A stretch of DNA of 64,000 nt, from contig JAACJM010000299.1 of NCBI GenBank assembly GCA_013368315.1, positions 1 to 64,000 on the forward strand, given 5' to 3'. Each line of letters starts with the position of its first letter. Positions within the stretch are counted from its first letter, which is position 1. Shown piece by piece: positions 1 to 11,649 of the stretch. This DNA comes from Tetrapyrgos nigripes. Its lineage: Eukaryota; Basidiomycota; Agaricomycetes; Agaricales; Campanellaceae. The notes beneath the pieces were generated by a model. It worked only from the letters and a program-made list of their open reading frames with translations. It searched no databases and was not told where the DNA came from. A program made the position numbers and the translations under genes.

Positions 1-33
1 AGATTGTTGTTTTCACACTCTGGTTTCTAAACG

Positions 34-40
34 TATAAAA
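34..40 (+). promoter_or_regulatory. TATA box of first amidohydrolase gene
   Basis: The sequence TATAAAA lies 37 bp upstream of the start codon at 71. Similar A/T boxes precede the second copy (TATAAAA at 2053-2059, about 150 bp upstream) and the third (TATATATA near 4131-4138). Position and sequence fit a TATA element; no transcript data are available. Confidence 0.45.
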
Positions 41-70
41 ACCCACGTCGGCCTTTTTCAGTGTCTCAGA

Positions 71-1528
71 ATGCAGTTCCTCACTCTGGTCTCACTGTTT
101 GCCTTGCTCATTCAATCGTGTTCTTCCCGCGTCTGGAACGACACTGGTGTCGGTACGATTGTTTTTGAGGAGGCTTGGACTATCCCGGAACTTGATGGAG
201 GGTATGCATTCTGGGTTTTATAGATGGAGTCAGAACTGACCTTGGTTCTCAATTTATAGAGGTACACGCTCTGCAGGTGAGCTTTGGACTGTTCTACTTT
301 CGTTCTTGTGTCTCAGTCAGAATAAACACATACAGTGCTGGAAGCAAACCTACTCGACATTCATAACCAACGTCTACGCCAGATGGACGAGAATGGCATT
401 GACTTCGTACGTCTATACATAGGACTAGTCAGCTGAGATCTAACGCATTGATATGTCTCCACGGTCCGCAGATGATCCTCTCTTGCGCTAGTCCATGCAT
501 CCAGGGGATATCCGATCCAAAATTAGCCGCAGAAATGGCCGTGAACGTGAATAATCAACTCGCTGCTCAGATCTCCAACAACACTTTTCGTTTCGGAGGC
601 TTTGCTGCTCTTTCGATGCATAATGCCACTGAAGCTGCGCTGGAGCTGAACCGGACTGTGAAAGAGCTAGGGTTTTTTGGTGGATTGGTTAATGATTATC
701 AGCAAGCTGGTGCTGACAATGGTGCGTTGGAATCTTGTTCAGACAGCCTGGAACGCTTGTCACGGTTGTTGTCAATCTGTTAGGTCACTGAGTCTGCTGC
801 ACCTTACTCTCAACAGATACCCTGCTCTACTTTGATCAGCCAGAGTATGACGTGTTTTGGCAAATGGTGACCGACCTGGATGTACCCGTGTATTTCCATC
901 CACGGACTAATGTCCCAACGATTGAGAACTTGGTATATTCCAATGGACGCCCATGGTTATCCGGAGCTGCTCAGGAGTTTGCTGCTACACTTTCCACGCA
1001 TCTTCTGGGATTGTGCGTTAATGGTGTCTTCGAGTATGTATGCCTTGTTTAATTCTGAAAATCGGGGTAAACTCACAGAGCTCTTTGATCTAGTCGTTTC
1101 CCTAACCTTAAGATCATCGCCGGTCATCTTGGAGAGCGTATACCTTCTGACTTCATCCGCATCGACACCCGTAAGTCTCCTCGACCCCCTCGTTCACTCA
1201 CCCATGGCTAATGCTACCACTCCCCATCCCATCTCCAGAACTTAAACGTCAGATAACCAACGGTCTGCCCATGCTACGAAATGTCACTGACTACTGGCAC
1301 ACAAACATTCTTGAAACAACGTCAGGCAATTTCGCTACCGACCTGCTTCTGTTCCACAAACAGCAGCTTGGTCTGGACCGAATTTTGTACTCGATTGATT
1401 ATCCTTTTGTCGAGATTCCAGATGGGACGACCTGGGTGAATGGGCTGACAGATGTGTTGAGTCCTGACGAGTTGTTGGCGCTGAAGAGAGGGCTGGCTAT
1501 CAAGCTTTTCAAGTTGAACGATGATTGA
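71..1528 (+). CDS. Secreted amidohydrolase-2 family protein, dihydroxybenzoate-decarboxylase-like, copy 1
   Basis: The protein starts MQFLTLVSLFALL, a typical signal peptide, followed by VWNDTGVGTIVFEEAW. It resembles the amidohydrolase 2 family (PF04909), especially fungal 2,3-dihydroxybenzoate and gamma-resorcylate decarboxylases, which are metal-dependent non-oxidative decarboxylases of phenolic acids. In order I see the N-terminal EEAW, MDENGIDF, LSCASPCIQGISDP, the VYFHPR histidine, the GHLGERIPSDF histidine and the SIDYPF aspartate. The last four sites and the EEAW glutamate match the metal ligands known for the family. The gene has several short introns, with tiny early exons (71-201, 260-276, then from 336). 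The C-terminus reads KLNDD before the stop. It is the first of three tandem paralogues in the same orientation. A signal peptide is unusual because characterised decarboxylases of this family are cytosolic. Substrate is unknown. Confidence 0.88.
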
Positions 1529-2204
1529 GAAGTTGAGGTTTGAGGCCTGCCCTGAAGTGCTGTGGGCATGGGTGTTGGACCTTGGTCATCTGAAGGTATA
1601 CTTCGTGTCGTTTGCTTATCCGCTACCATTGGAATCACTGTCGTATCTTTATGCCAGCTCTCAATATATTTTTGCCTACCTATTGCGAAGTACGACTGTT
1701 CCAAATACGCTACCTCCAGAGGATGTCCTTCCGACATAGAATCGCGCACATTCACAAGGCCGACTACACATGGCTACTAGCTTCTCTGCCAATCTATTTG
1801 TGCTCATTAGCCCCTGCTGCTCCTTATCTATTCTTGCGGTGTGCCTTCCTTCGAATTGCTTGATTCTCATGCTGTGGTCTTCTTCCAAAATTTTGCCCAA
1901 ATCAATACTTTTAGCTCTCAGGACCAGTGCCTTGCCTCAGCAGAAAAGCAAAACGGAGCATGGAGCAATGCAAGCATTCCACGACGCATCTTTCGATCTA
2001 TTACCGGACCTATGTGGGGCCGCGTTGCCCCAAACTCTCGAGACCACCTGTGTATAAAACTTGCCCACAATCCTGGTGCGGAGTTGCAATATTCTCGTCG
2101 TAAACGCCGGAGAGGAGAAAACACCTAAGTAAATGTTTGTCATGCATTGAGTAATATCTATTCTTCAGCAAGAACACGAAACGCTGACACAGATCCCTAG
2201 CACC
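1529..2204. other. Intergenic, 676 bp
   Basis: No convincing gene. Short open frames here lack splice support and family resemblance. It carries the 3' flank of copy 1 and the promoter of copy 2, including TATAAAA at 2053-2059. Confidence 0.6.
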
Positions 2205-3599
2205 ATGTTCTTGCCAATTTTCTCGTTCCTACTCAGTCTCGTAGTAGCCTGTGATGCTCGTGTCTGGAATGACACCGGTGTTGGCACCATTGTTCTTGAA
2301 GAAGCGTGGGCTATATCAGATTTAGGTCCAAGGTATGGAGTCTTACTTACATCGAGGTGACTCTTCTGACCCTTTATGCGTAATCTAACAGTTCTGGTGT
2401 CCCTTTCGTAGGTGAGTCCCTTTGACGCGAGCACCTGTGTACTGCACTATAACGGCTTCCTAGGGGAAACAAGAGCACAACTTCAAGCCAACCTCATCGA
2501 CGTTCACAACCAGCGTCTTCAGCAGATGGATGAGAATGGAATAGATTTTGTGAGTAGTGTTTGACGAGGATGATGTCTCTCGTGATCTCATTTTCTCTAG
2601 ATGGTTCTCTCTTGCACCAGTTCGTGTATACAAGGTATATCGGATCCTCAAGCCGCAGCTGCGATGGCCATCAACGTGAACAATCAAATGGCCTCACAAA
2701 TCGCCAATAATACCATGCGTTTCGGAGGATTTGCTTCTCTTTCCATGCACAATGCAACTGAAGCTGCTCTGGAGTTGAATCGGACTGTGAGAGAGTTTGG
2801 ATTTCTGGGAGCTTTAATAAATGACTATCAGCAATCCGGTCCCGACAACAGTAAGTCCGAGTCTTCACCTCAACATACATTCCACTCTATACTGACTAGC
2901 TTGTCTAAGTGACTCTGTTATACTATGACCAGCCTCAATACGACGTATTCTGGCAAATGGTCACCGATCTCGACGTCCCTATATATTTCCACCCACGAAT
3001 CAACATCGACTTGATCTCAAACTTGCTCTACTCTTCACATGCGCCATGGCTGAAAGGAGCTGCTCAAGAGTTTTCTGCAACTCTTTCCACGCATATCCTT
3101 GGATTGTGTACCAATGGTGTCTTTGAGTACGGCTGTCCTTCTCTACCCTGCTTCACGCCATGACTGATGCCATTCTAGTCGGTTCCCCAATCTCAAGATT
3201 ATAGTCGGCCACCTCGGTGAACGCATACCTTCTGATTTTGTCCGTGTTGACTATCGTGAGTTTCTAAGCGGAGTACTGCTATCCCGTGGTTGACCTTCTT
3301 CTCCCATTGCAGAGCTCCAACGCCAGGTCCCTCTTGGTATGCCTATGCTTCGTAATGTCACTGACTACTGGCACACCAACATATACGAGACAACCTCCGG
3401 CAACTTCGCAACCGAACTACTCCAGTTTCACAAAGAACAACTGGGGCTGGATAGGATCTTGTATTCCATCGATTATCCCTTCGTCGATATCGCTGACGGG
3501 ACCAGATGGATTGAAGGATTGACGGGTGTGCTTACAAGGGAGGAACTACTAGCGCTCAAGAGAGGAACGGCCATCAAATTGCTGAAGCTGAACGATTAG
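2205..3599 (+). CDS. Secreted amidohydrolase-2 family protein, copy 2
   Basis: Second of three tandem paralogues. The start MFLPIFSFLLSLVVAC gives a signal peptide, followed by the same RVWNDTGVGTIVLEEAW block as copy 1. The 3' half keeps YYDQPQYDVFWQMVTDLD, IYFHPR, VGHLGERIPSDF and LYSIDYPFVD, so all expected metal ligands are present. Exon-intron structure parallels copy 1, including a 20-nt mini-exon (TTCTGGTGTC...) between two short introns near 2391-2410. The protein ends with KLLKLND. Nothing looks broken. As with copy 1, the likely chemistry is decarboxylation or hydrolysis of a small aromatic or carboxylic substrate outside the cell or in the secretory pathway; that is inference from family and signal peptide. 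Confidence 0.87.
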
Positions 3600-3966
3600 G
3601 CTCAGACAGGCATCGTACTCAGATCTGTAGGCTTCTTTTGCAACTTTGTAGGCATTTATTCAAGTTAAGGAACAACGGAAGACCTTCGTGCTCCGCTCAT
3701 ACGCTATATCTGGAGTTCTTATCTCTTCGTCGATATCGCTGACGGGACCAGATGGATTGAAGGATTGACGGGTGTGCTTACAAAGGAGGAACTACTAGCG
3801 CTCAAGAGAGGAACGGCCATCAAATTGCTGAAGCTGAACGATTAGGCTCAGACAGGCATCGTACTCAGATCTGTAGGCTTCTTTTGCAACCTTGTAGGCA
3901 TTTATTCAAGTTAAGGAACAACGGAAGGCCTTCGTGCTCCTCTCATACGCTATATCCGGAGTTCTT
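3475..3966 (+). repeat. 246-bp tandem duplication covering the 3' end of amidohydrolase copy 2
   Basis: Positions about 3475-3720 are repeated at about 3721-3966 with an exact 246-bp offset and only a few substitutions. The unit contains the last ~120 coding bases of copy 2, its stop codon and its 3' UTR. The second unit is therefore an orphan 3' end with no start codon. Both junctions share TTAT, suggesting slippage or unequal exchange through a short homology. Confidence 0.9.
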
Positions 3967-4173
3967 ATTTTGGATCTCATCTCTGCAAAGTAGGACCTTG
4001 AAGCCTCTTGAAGTCTGAAGATTTAATTTTGGCTTGATTTCTCACTCTTTTAGCGTCCTTATGCCCCGACCTCACCGACGTCACTTGCCATTCTTTGAGG
4101 GAGTAATCTCCCGTTTCCTCTTCGTGAGATGATATATATACTTGAAGCCCAGTACTGCGTGTACCAATTCAAG

Positions 4174-5593
4174 ATGAAACTCCTCTCGCTCATCATCTTA
4201 CCAACTCTCACCAGTCTTTGCTTAGCCCGTTCCTGGAATGACACTGGTGTTGGAACTATTGTTTTCGAGGAAGCTTGGACCACACTAGAAATGAACACGG
4301 GGTGAGTACTCTTTTCTTTTCCTTAAACACAAACTGACTCAAATTCCATGGACAGGGGAGTAGCACCTCCCGTTGGTGAGTCAGCATTTGTGGTTGCCTC
4401 TTTTTTGTTTCTAGCATCTAATGGACGCCCCCGCAGGGCAAACGAGCGACGAACTTTCCGCTAATCTTTTGGATGTCCATAACCAGCGTCTCAGACAGAT
4501 GGACGAGAATGGCATTGATTTCGTATGGATTATCATTGACTATGTGCTATTACCATTGACCTACGCCGTCATGCCACATTACTAGATGGTCCTCTCTTGC
4601 GCTTCTCCATGTATCCAGGGCATATCAGATCCCAAGATTGCAGCCGAAATGGCGGTCAACGTGAACAACCAGCTTGCTGCTCAGATTGCCAATAACACCC
4701 TTAGGTTTGGTGGCTTTGCGGCTCTTTCGATGCATAACCCCACTGAGGCCGCCTTGGAGTTGAATCGTACCGTTAAAGAATTGGGATTCTTTGGGGCTCT
4801 GGTGAATGATTATCAACAGTCCGGCCCTGACAATGGTGAGTAGGACTTTCCTCAGACCTCAGATGCTGACGTATACAACCTTGTGCTCAACATATGTGTA
4901 GACACACTGCTCTATTACGATCAGCCAGAGTACGACGTGTTTTGGCAGATGGTGACCGACCTGGACGTACCCGTGTATTTCCACCCACGGGTCAATGTGC
5001 CAACGATTCTGGACCTTCTTTATGCTAATCATGCTCAATGGCTAATTGGCCCTGCTCAAGAATTTGCGGTTACTCTGTCGACACACATCTTGGGCCTGTG
5101 TACCAACGGTGTCTTTGAGTACTTATGCCTTTCCTCTTTAAAATTTGTTGCAGTGAACTGAAACCAAGTATAGTCGTTTCCCAAGCCTCAAAATTATTGT
5201 TGGTCATCTTGGCGAACGTATACCCTCTGATTTTATCCGCATTGATGACCGTAAGCCTTCCTATCAGTTAGCATCCCCTTTTCCTTACCCCCCCCCCCCC
5301 CTTCAGTGCTCCAACGTCAGAGACTCCTCGGCATGCCCATGCAACGCAACATAACCGATTATTGGCAAACCAACCTTTTCGAAACTACATCTGGCAATTT
5401 CGCAACCAACCTCCTTCTATTCCACAGAGAAGAGATTGGGTTGGATAGGATCCTGTATTCGATTGACTATCCTTATGTGACGATTCAGGAAGCCACGAAT
5501 TGGGTGAATAGTTTGACGAATGTACTTAATCCCGAAGAGTTGACGAGGTTGAGAAGGGGGTTGGCAATCGAACTGCTAAAGCTGAACGACTAA
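4174..5593 (+). CDS. Secreted amidohydrolase-2 family protein, copy 3
   Basis: Third tandem paralogue. It begins MKLLSLIILPTLTSLCLA, a signal peptide, then RSWNDTGVGTIVFEEAW. Downstream blocks MDENGIDF, SCASPCIQGISDPKI, DVFWQMVTDLDVPVYFHPR, VGHLGERIPSDF and LYSIDYPYVT preserve the Glu, two His and Asp expected of the metal site. One intron near 5250-5306 contains a long poly-C tract (5290-5302) just before the 3' splice site. The C-terminal end KLLKLND at 5593 aligns with the other copies. Copy 3 resembles copy 1 more in the central exon (FGALVNDYQQSGPDN) than a diverged family member would, consistent with recent local duplication. Function is inferred from family only. Confidence 0.87.
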
Positions 5594-6173
5594 GGCCGAG
5601 GCATGGCGAGATGGGCTCTTATCTGTGTACAACAGTGAAATACTGTATGTAATGTATGTATCATGGAATCAGAACCCGAGTATGTATGCATACATATGTA
5701 CGGGGTACCCACCGATCTAGTTAACTGAGCATTTGCAAATGCCTATCGCGAGGACGAGGAAAGTTGGAAGCAATAAGGTTACAAAGGAGGTCCATTCAGG
5801 ACCACTTGTTGATAAAGCTACTAGTTATCACAGAAAACATTGAAAGCAAATTCGACCATACTTAAAGTTACGATCTAGGACTACAGTAATAGCAATGTGA
5901 AAAGTCAAGAAGAAAAGTCGAAGCAAACGACAGGATACAATTTGCTGCGCAACACCAGTGACTATGAGTGTTGGTGGAGAATAGATGCAGATCTGGACTT
6001 CGACCCAGGCTCTAGAACGTTCCATCCACCTTGGTCTGAGAAACCAGGGCTTGTATCGCTTCAATCCACAACGACGAGCACAAGTATAACTCCGGCACAC
6101 GACGAACTCTTGTCATCCAATATGCACGTCCGATTACCAGAAGGGATTGCCGACGGCCAGTCCTCAATCCGTG
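5594..6173. other. Intergenic, 580 bp, convergent 3' ends
   Basis: Separates the 3' end of amidohydrolase copy 3 (+) from the 3' end of SET2 (-). It contains a TATGTA-rich stretch near 5640-5700. I see no gene. Confidence 0.55.
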
Positions 6174-9100
6174 CTATGAAGGGAGAGGAAGAGGTGGTGT
6201 TTTCGGTGAGAAATGCGTCTGCGCATCATTATCATCATCGTGCTCTCGAAATCCTGAAGGACCAGCACCGGCGTCCGGTTCTCCATCTCCATCTCCATCT
6301 CCATCGCCGTCAGCATCACTGTCGGAATCGGAATCGACATCCATTTCCACATCCTGGTCCATATCCATATCTACTTCATTTTCCTGCAAATCAATCCCTG
6401 CTACTCTTGTCGGAAGATCGCCCGAATTTGGTGTATCCGCTGCAGATACCGGTGTGTCCACTAGAGTACTCGAGCTTGCTCGGACGTGGCCGTTGGTCGA
6501 AGAGGAGGGGCGACGACTTTTACCGTGCATCTTGGCGAGAAGCTTTGTGCAGTATTCCTTAGCATAAGCTTTGATTTTCTTCAGTTTCTCTTCAGACAAC
6601 TGATCGAGTTTGCCATGTCGATAGGCAGAAGACTTTTTCTCTCGTTCGGCGACCTTTTCCGAGAGCTAAGATCACCAATCAGCATCTTTGACCGAAGCTG
6701 GAAACGACATGAATGACACACCTCTTTAGCAAACTTCTTAAACTTCTCGTGCTCCCGAATCTCCTTGTGTTTGGACAACACATTCACAACAACAGGACTG
6801 ATCAGCTTCAACAGTTTCTTCTCTTTGTATTTCTCCTTCTCCTCATCTGGAACGGTCTTCTTCTTCTTCTCCCTAGGCTTCTCTTTTTCTTTATCCCTCC
6901 TTTTCGACCCACCAGATGCCTTCCTTTTCTCTTCTGCCTCTAGCCTCTTCTTCTCCTTCTCAGCCGCTGCTGCAGCCTCTGCCAACGCTGCTACCTGTGC
7001 CGCCTCTCTCTCCTTAGCTGCAGCAGCAATAATGGCCTCCACAGCAGCTGCTTGTTTCAATTTCCGCTTTTCCGCAAGCTCTCTCGCTTCTTCGAACTTC
7101 TCCATTTTCTTCCTCTCCTCTTCAAGTTCTCTGGGTGTTATCCACTCCCCTCGTTTATTATCCCAGACAGGTTTATCCTGTGGATCGAGGGCCTTATCTT
7201 CGGTGTTAACTCGAGGACGCTTCTTGGGATTGAACTCGGGACGGGTATACGTGTTTTCAAAAGTAGAGGATTGCCAGGTACTGACAGAGGCTTCGCTGGG
7301 CATGATGAGAACAGTTTCTTCTTCTTCTGGGGCTCCAGCCTAAAGAGAAGGATTTAGTAGGAAGACATTGCAATACTTGGTAGAACTCACCACCCATTGA
7401 CGCTTCGGTATTCGATAGGCTATTTCTAATGTTTGCCATTGATCATGGAGCTAGACGGTGAGTATATGTATATCAGTCGATATTCGTAAACAACGATTCG
7501 TGACACACACACCTTCGTAGCCCACCCCTTCACCTGCTCATTCTCAGACTCGGTGAACTGTTTGACGGGAGTTGTGACTTGAGAATCCTCAATTTTGTTC
7601 CTTGATATCGAAGGCCACTTCGTCATACACTCCAGCGCCTACAAGAAGCAGTCAGTGCATGTTACAAAGAACAGGAAGCGATCTACCAACCAAGATAACG
7701 AGTTCAGGTTCATCGGCGTTGTCTTCCAAAATGACCTTCATGCAACTATACCCACGTAGACGGATGGCTTGTCGTAGGGGTGCCGGGTCCTCTGTTATCT
7801 ACGAAGGGATATTAGACCATTGTGAAAAGACGCACAGAAAATGGACTGTTACCTTCAGACGTGTCAGAAGCTTGGACAGGACCTTCTTGCTTGACGTCTG
7901 GTACATGGCTTGTATGACCTTCGGGACCTCCTTCTCGACGACAGGCTTCATTTGAGGCTGGACGAAAACGTTGAGAATCGCTAGAGATATGAAGGACATG
8001 ATGGACACACCATGAAGTCAGGATCGTCAATCTTCTTCCCCTTCTTCTTCTTCGTCCCCTTGAGTTCCATGAGATCTGCTTCATCCGTAATGCCGAGGGC
8101 TGCAAGGGTTCTGGAGTGAGCGGTATTCCCGTTGAAGAAAGACGAGACATACCATCGAGGTACAACTCATCCATAGTGGAGATATCAGTCTGTGTCTTGC
8201 CTCCAATATACCCAACACAATTAGGTTCTCCGCAATAACATGTCTGTGCTTGGTGCCTGTACGAGATACTGAGTGAGCCGACTTCGTTCCAGAGGTATGG
8301 CAGAGCAACGTACCCATATCGGTCAACGTTGTAGTTAAAAGTCAATTCTTCGTCCTTCTGTATGTGCCGCTTCGAGAATATACCCATCCGCACGAATTTG
8401 CCAATAGTCCACTTCGCGACATAACAATTGGGATTACAACTATGATTCGCAAACCGGCCAATTCCTCCATTTTTCGTCGCATCGATGAACTGTTGGGACA
8501 AATCGCGTTAGGAAAGGAGTGCCAGGGTAGAGCAAGTAACGCACCTCGTCTTTCTGCAACATCATGAAGTAAAAGTGTTGTATTCCCTCATTCGCATAAT
8601 CCCTCATCCGTTTCTTGAATTGGGTGTTATTGACCACATCTCCTACGTATTCGTATATGAAGGTGTCTCTGCGGAGATGTGAGTCGGGAGAAGTAAAAGG
8701 TTTTTTAAGTCACGCACTTTGGTATATCGACCTCCGCCCTAAGCCCAAACCCCTTCATCTCTGTCTTCACAACCTGTATATTCGCATATTCCTTCTTCTG
8801 GAACCTGAAAATAGGCCTACAGTGAGTTTGTGCCAGGTATGTATCGTAAAGAATGACACACCGTTGGTTTTGACAGTAATCCCTACATCGACAGTCATCC
8901 GGGAGGCACTCGACCTGCGTGAGACGGTTAATGCACTCAGAGTTATGCCCACAAGCAACCTCTGGGTGGTCAGAGCCTACACAGAATAGAAAGAGTCAGA
9001 AATGTAACTAATAACTAGCAGGAATACCCAAAAACGGTTTTCAACCACAATACAGTAGACTACGACGGTTTTTTAGACAGAAGAAGATACGAACTCGGGT

Positions 9101-9479
9101 CGAAGACACAGTCGCAGGTCATACTCTCCATAAACTCTCTGGAGCGTCCTAGCGACTTGAATTGATACCAATTGTCAAGCATTTCCTTGAAAGTGCTCAT
9201 GGCCTCATCTCTGGCGATTGGAAGGTCCCCAATGAGCTGTGGAGGGGCTTTGATTGGTTTTCTCGAGTTTGACGACGAAGCGACGGGTGGTGTCGAGCTT
9301 TTACGATCAGGATCCTCCTTCTTGACATCGTTGGAGAGTGCTGGAAGAGGTAGAGCAGGAGTCGTGGTGCCAGAACGAGAGGTGTCTAACGCTGGCTTCA
9401 TGTCAACGTCCTCCGTCTTGACCGGCGGTGGTGTGTCGGGTTCGTCTTTTACAGCATGGGTGGAGGCCGTGGTCGACAT
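6174..9479 (-). CDS. SET2: Histone-lysine N-methyltransferase SET2 (H3K36-specific)
   Basis: Multi-exon gene for the enzyme that methylates histone H3 lysine 36 during RNA polymerase II elongation. From the start [19 protein letters not shown] at 9479 the order is: an acidic/proline N-terminus; an AWS cysteine cluster (CDCVFDPS near 9090, then CxxxC pairs around 8870-8970, ending CRCRDYCQN); a SET domain with [20 protein letters not shown] and FNYNVDRYG; and the post-SET motif [14 protein letters not shown] near 8190-8260. A helical TFIIS-N/LW-like region follows (around 7430-7960), then an Ala/Lys/Glu-rich coiled-coil stretch. The C-terminal SRI domain ([20 protein letters not shown] through [15 protein letters not shown], around 6550-6770) binds the phosphorylated Pol II tail. 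The tail is Asp-rich. I did not find a clear WW domain. It is divergent from RPA49, with about 450 bp between starts. Confidence 0.93.
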
Positions 9480-9935
9480 TTGACTGGCAGAGTGGAGGTC
9501 GTGTTGGTGTTCCGGACCGAAGCGCGGTCGTGGTCAGTTTGTGACCTTGTATATGTCAAAAAACCAAGCGAAGGACTCCTGCTTTTCTTAGTCGGCATGC
9601 TCAAGTCATGCTCGACGGTGTTCGGCATTGCGTGGTGAGTGGACGTTCAGAGGTCAAGTACACTGGGACTAGCCTCCTAAACGATATGGACTCGTCGTCG
9701 TCGTCGTCGTTGTCGATGAGCACGACGGTCCGTGGAAGGCGATGGAAGGGTTTAAAATCACTATGAAAATGAGTATGAACGGAATAAGTTAGGAGATAAT
9801 TGTCCAACTTGCGGCCAGATGAGAGCAAGGACTTTAATGGAGCATAAGGATGAGTACAAGTAAGAGGAGGAGAAATGCAGACAGTTTGTTTCGGCTTGTA
9901 CTCATACCATATCCACCACCGTCCCTCCTCGCAAA
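9480..9935. promoter_or_regulatory. Divergent promoter region between SET2 and RPA49
   Basis: A 456-bp interval between two outward-facing housekeeping start codons. A short minus-strand open frame (9601-9828) lacks family resemblance. I see no clear TATA box, which fits broadly expressed genes. Shared regulation is inference from layout. Confidence 0.5.
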
Positions 9936-11649
9936 ATGAGTCCTGCTAGCACCTCTACGAAAAAAAGAAAGCGCGACGACGGCGGAGAAAGAGAGATTTC
10001 TCTGCAATTATCAAGTTCCTCATCGAGCATTGCTCCTGTGCTTGGTCTGCTTTCAACATTTGTTTGCACACCATCAAGCATACTCATCTCTATACAGTCA
10101 ATTTCCCAGCCGTCGAGGCTCCAAGCTCAACACCATTCCAATGCTATGCAAGCAAAAAAGCAAAAACCAAGGACAAGGAAAAGGACGGAGAGGCTGCAAA
10201 ATATGATCGCCTAATAGTAGTCGGCGAAACACCTTCGGTAGAGTTCGTCACAAGCGAAGGAGAAACAGAAAAGGTTGCTGCTCGTTCTGGTACTCGGTAC
10301 GTTTACATATCCACTTTGTGCTCAGAATCATTTTCCGACCAAACTACAGGTATCTTCTAGCAGTCCATAATCGCAGAACAGGATCTGTTACCCTTCTTCC
10401 GGAATCCAAATCTCCTCATTTATTAACACAAACAGTCAAGAATCTCAAGTCGATACCTCCTGCCGCTCCACTATCTGCTCAAGCATTCAGAGAAGCCCGG
10501 ACTGCTCTGGGAGAAGCTTTCGGAACGAAAAAGGCCAAGGCCGCTATACGTGCGCAGGAGAGGAATCGCGTCGATGTTGATGCTATGAAAGAAGCGGTAC
10601 CTTATGTCATGCAAGGTATTGAGAAAGGTGCAGAGGGTCTGCTAACGAAGGGTGTGTGCTCTATTATTTTTTTTTCTGTAATTCGCTAATCGGCATATGA
10701 CGTATATTTCAGAGGAAGCCAAAGAGGTTGCTGATGCCAATAGGCTCATTCCTCCCTTCTCTACTACTGCTGATGATCCTTCCGACATCTATGCACTACA
10801 CGATATCATCCCTGAAACAGAATGGAAGGCCATTACTGTTACTCCCTTCGACGAAGCTCAGGAGCACAATGTGCGAAGAGATCTACTTTCTTACAAGTAC
10901 TCAAAGTGGATCAACAACAACCTTTTCAACGCGTACAAGGGCGAAATGAAACACAGGAAAAGAACGATGCAAGTCTGCCAATATTCCCGTTTGACGTCTA
11001 CTAAACTTTGCTTTCAGCAAACTGCTGTACTATATATCAACCCTTTTCGCCTTCCGACGCATACACTTCGGTAAAGACGGTCTCGAGAAGGATGTCTTGT
11101 CCGAGAAGTTGAAAGATATCCCCAGCATCTTGATCGATGGTCTCATTACACGGTTCACGGAGACAACCAGAGATTCGACTGCGTATGTATTCGAACATGA
11201 CGACTCTTCCTTTTCCTTAATGTACATTCTATCTCTAGCTGCCGCGTCACTTCAGCCACTGAAACAAAACTGCTTGCTTACCTCTTCGCTCTGTGTCTGA
11301 GAGTTGATGGGTTTACCTCAGATCCCAACGTGCTTGCCAAAGACCTCAGTCTATCAGTTACACAGTATGTCGCGCCATCATCTTTCACTCCTCTCCTGCC
11401 GCTGATCCTTTGTTCCCCTTTTCTCAGAGTCAACCAAATCTTCAAAAGCTTAGGTGTGTTTCTCTCCCTGCCTCATTCTAATTCACACTCATTTATTTCT
11501 GCGACCCAGGTTGCAAGTACAAAATACCATCTGAACGTGACCGTGCCAGGCTGGGCTTGTCTGATTCGTTGGCCAAGACCAAGATGCACGTCTTAACCGC
11601 TCCTGTGGAGTTTCCAAAAGTCCGAATGGGCAAGAAGAATAGTAGATGA
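9936..11649 (+). CDS. RPA49: DNA-directed RNA polymerase I subunit RPA49 (A49-like)
   Basis: A49 forms a heterodimer with A34.5 on RNA polymerase I and helps initiation and elongation of rRNA transcription in the nucleolus. The start MSPASTSTKKRKRDD is followed by IAPVLVNFPAVEAP and STPFQCYA across the first intron (donor after 10040), a signature of the A49 dimerisation domain. Further blocks are YLLAVHNRRTGSVTLLP, a short linker, IPPFSTTADDPSDIYALHDI with IPETEWKAI, then the tandem winged-helix C-terminal part (RRDLLSYKYSKWINNNLFNA, CLRVDGFTSDPN, VNQIFKSLGCKYKIPSE). The last exon ends PKVRMGKKNSR, stop at 11647-11649. Length and order fit the family. About seven short introns are needed. 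Confidence 0.9.

Noticed and set aside
5897..6562. 221-codon plus-strand frame with His-rich run
   Set aside because: The His run is the antisense reading of the Asp/Gly tail of SET2; no family resemblance.
6765..7343. Ser/Phe/Leu-rich 192-codon plus-strand open frame
   Set aside because: Antisense shadow of the Ala/Lys/Glu-rich coiled-coil region of SET2; the minus-strand frame has the SRI domain and splice continuity.
9601..9828. Minus-strand frame with a poly-Asp run in the SET2/RPA49 promoter interval
   Set aside because: The Asp run comes from a simple GTC trinucleotide repeat (about 9690-9710); nothing else supports a gene.
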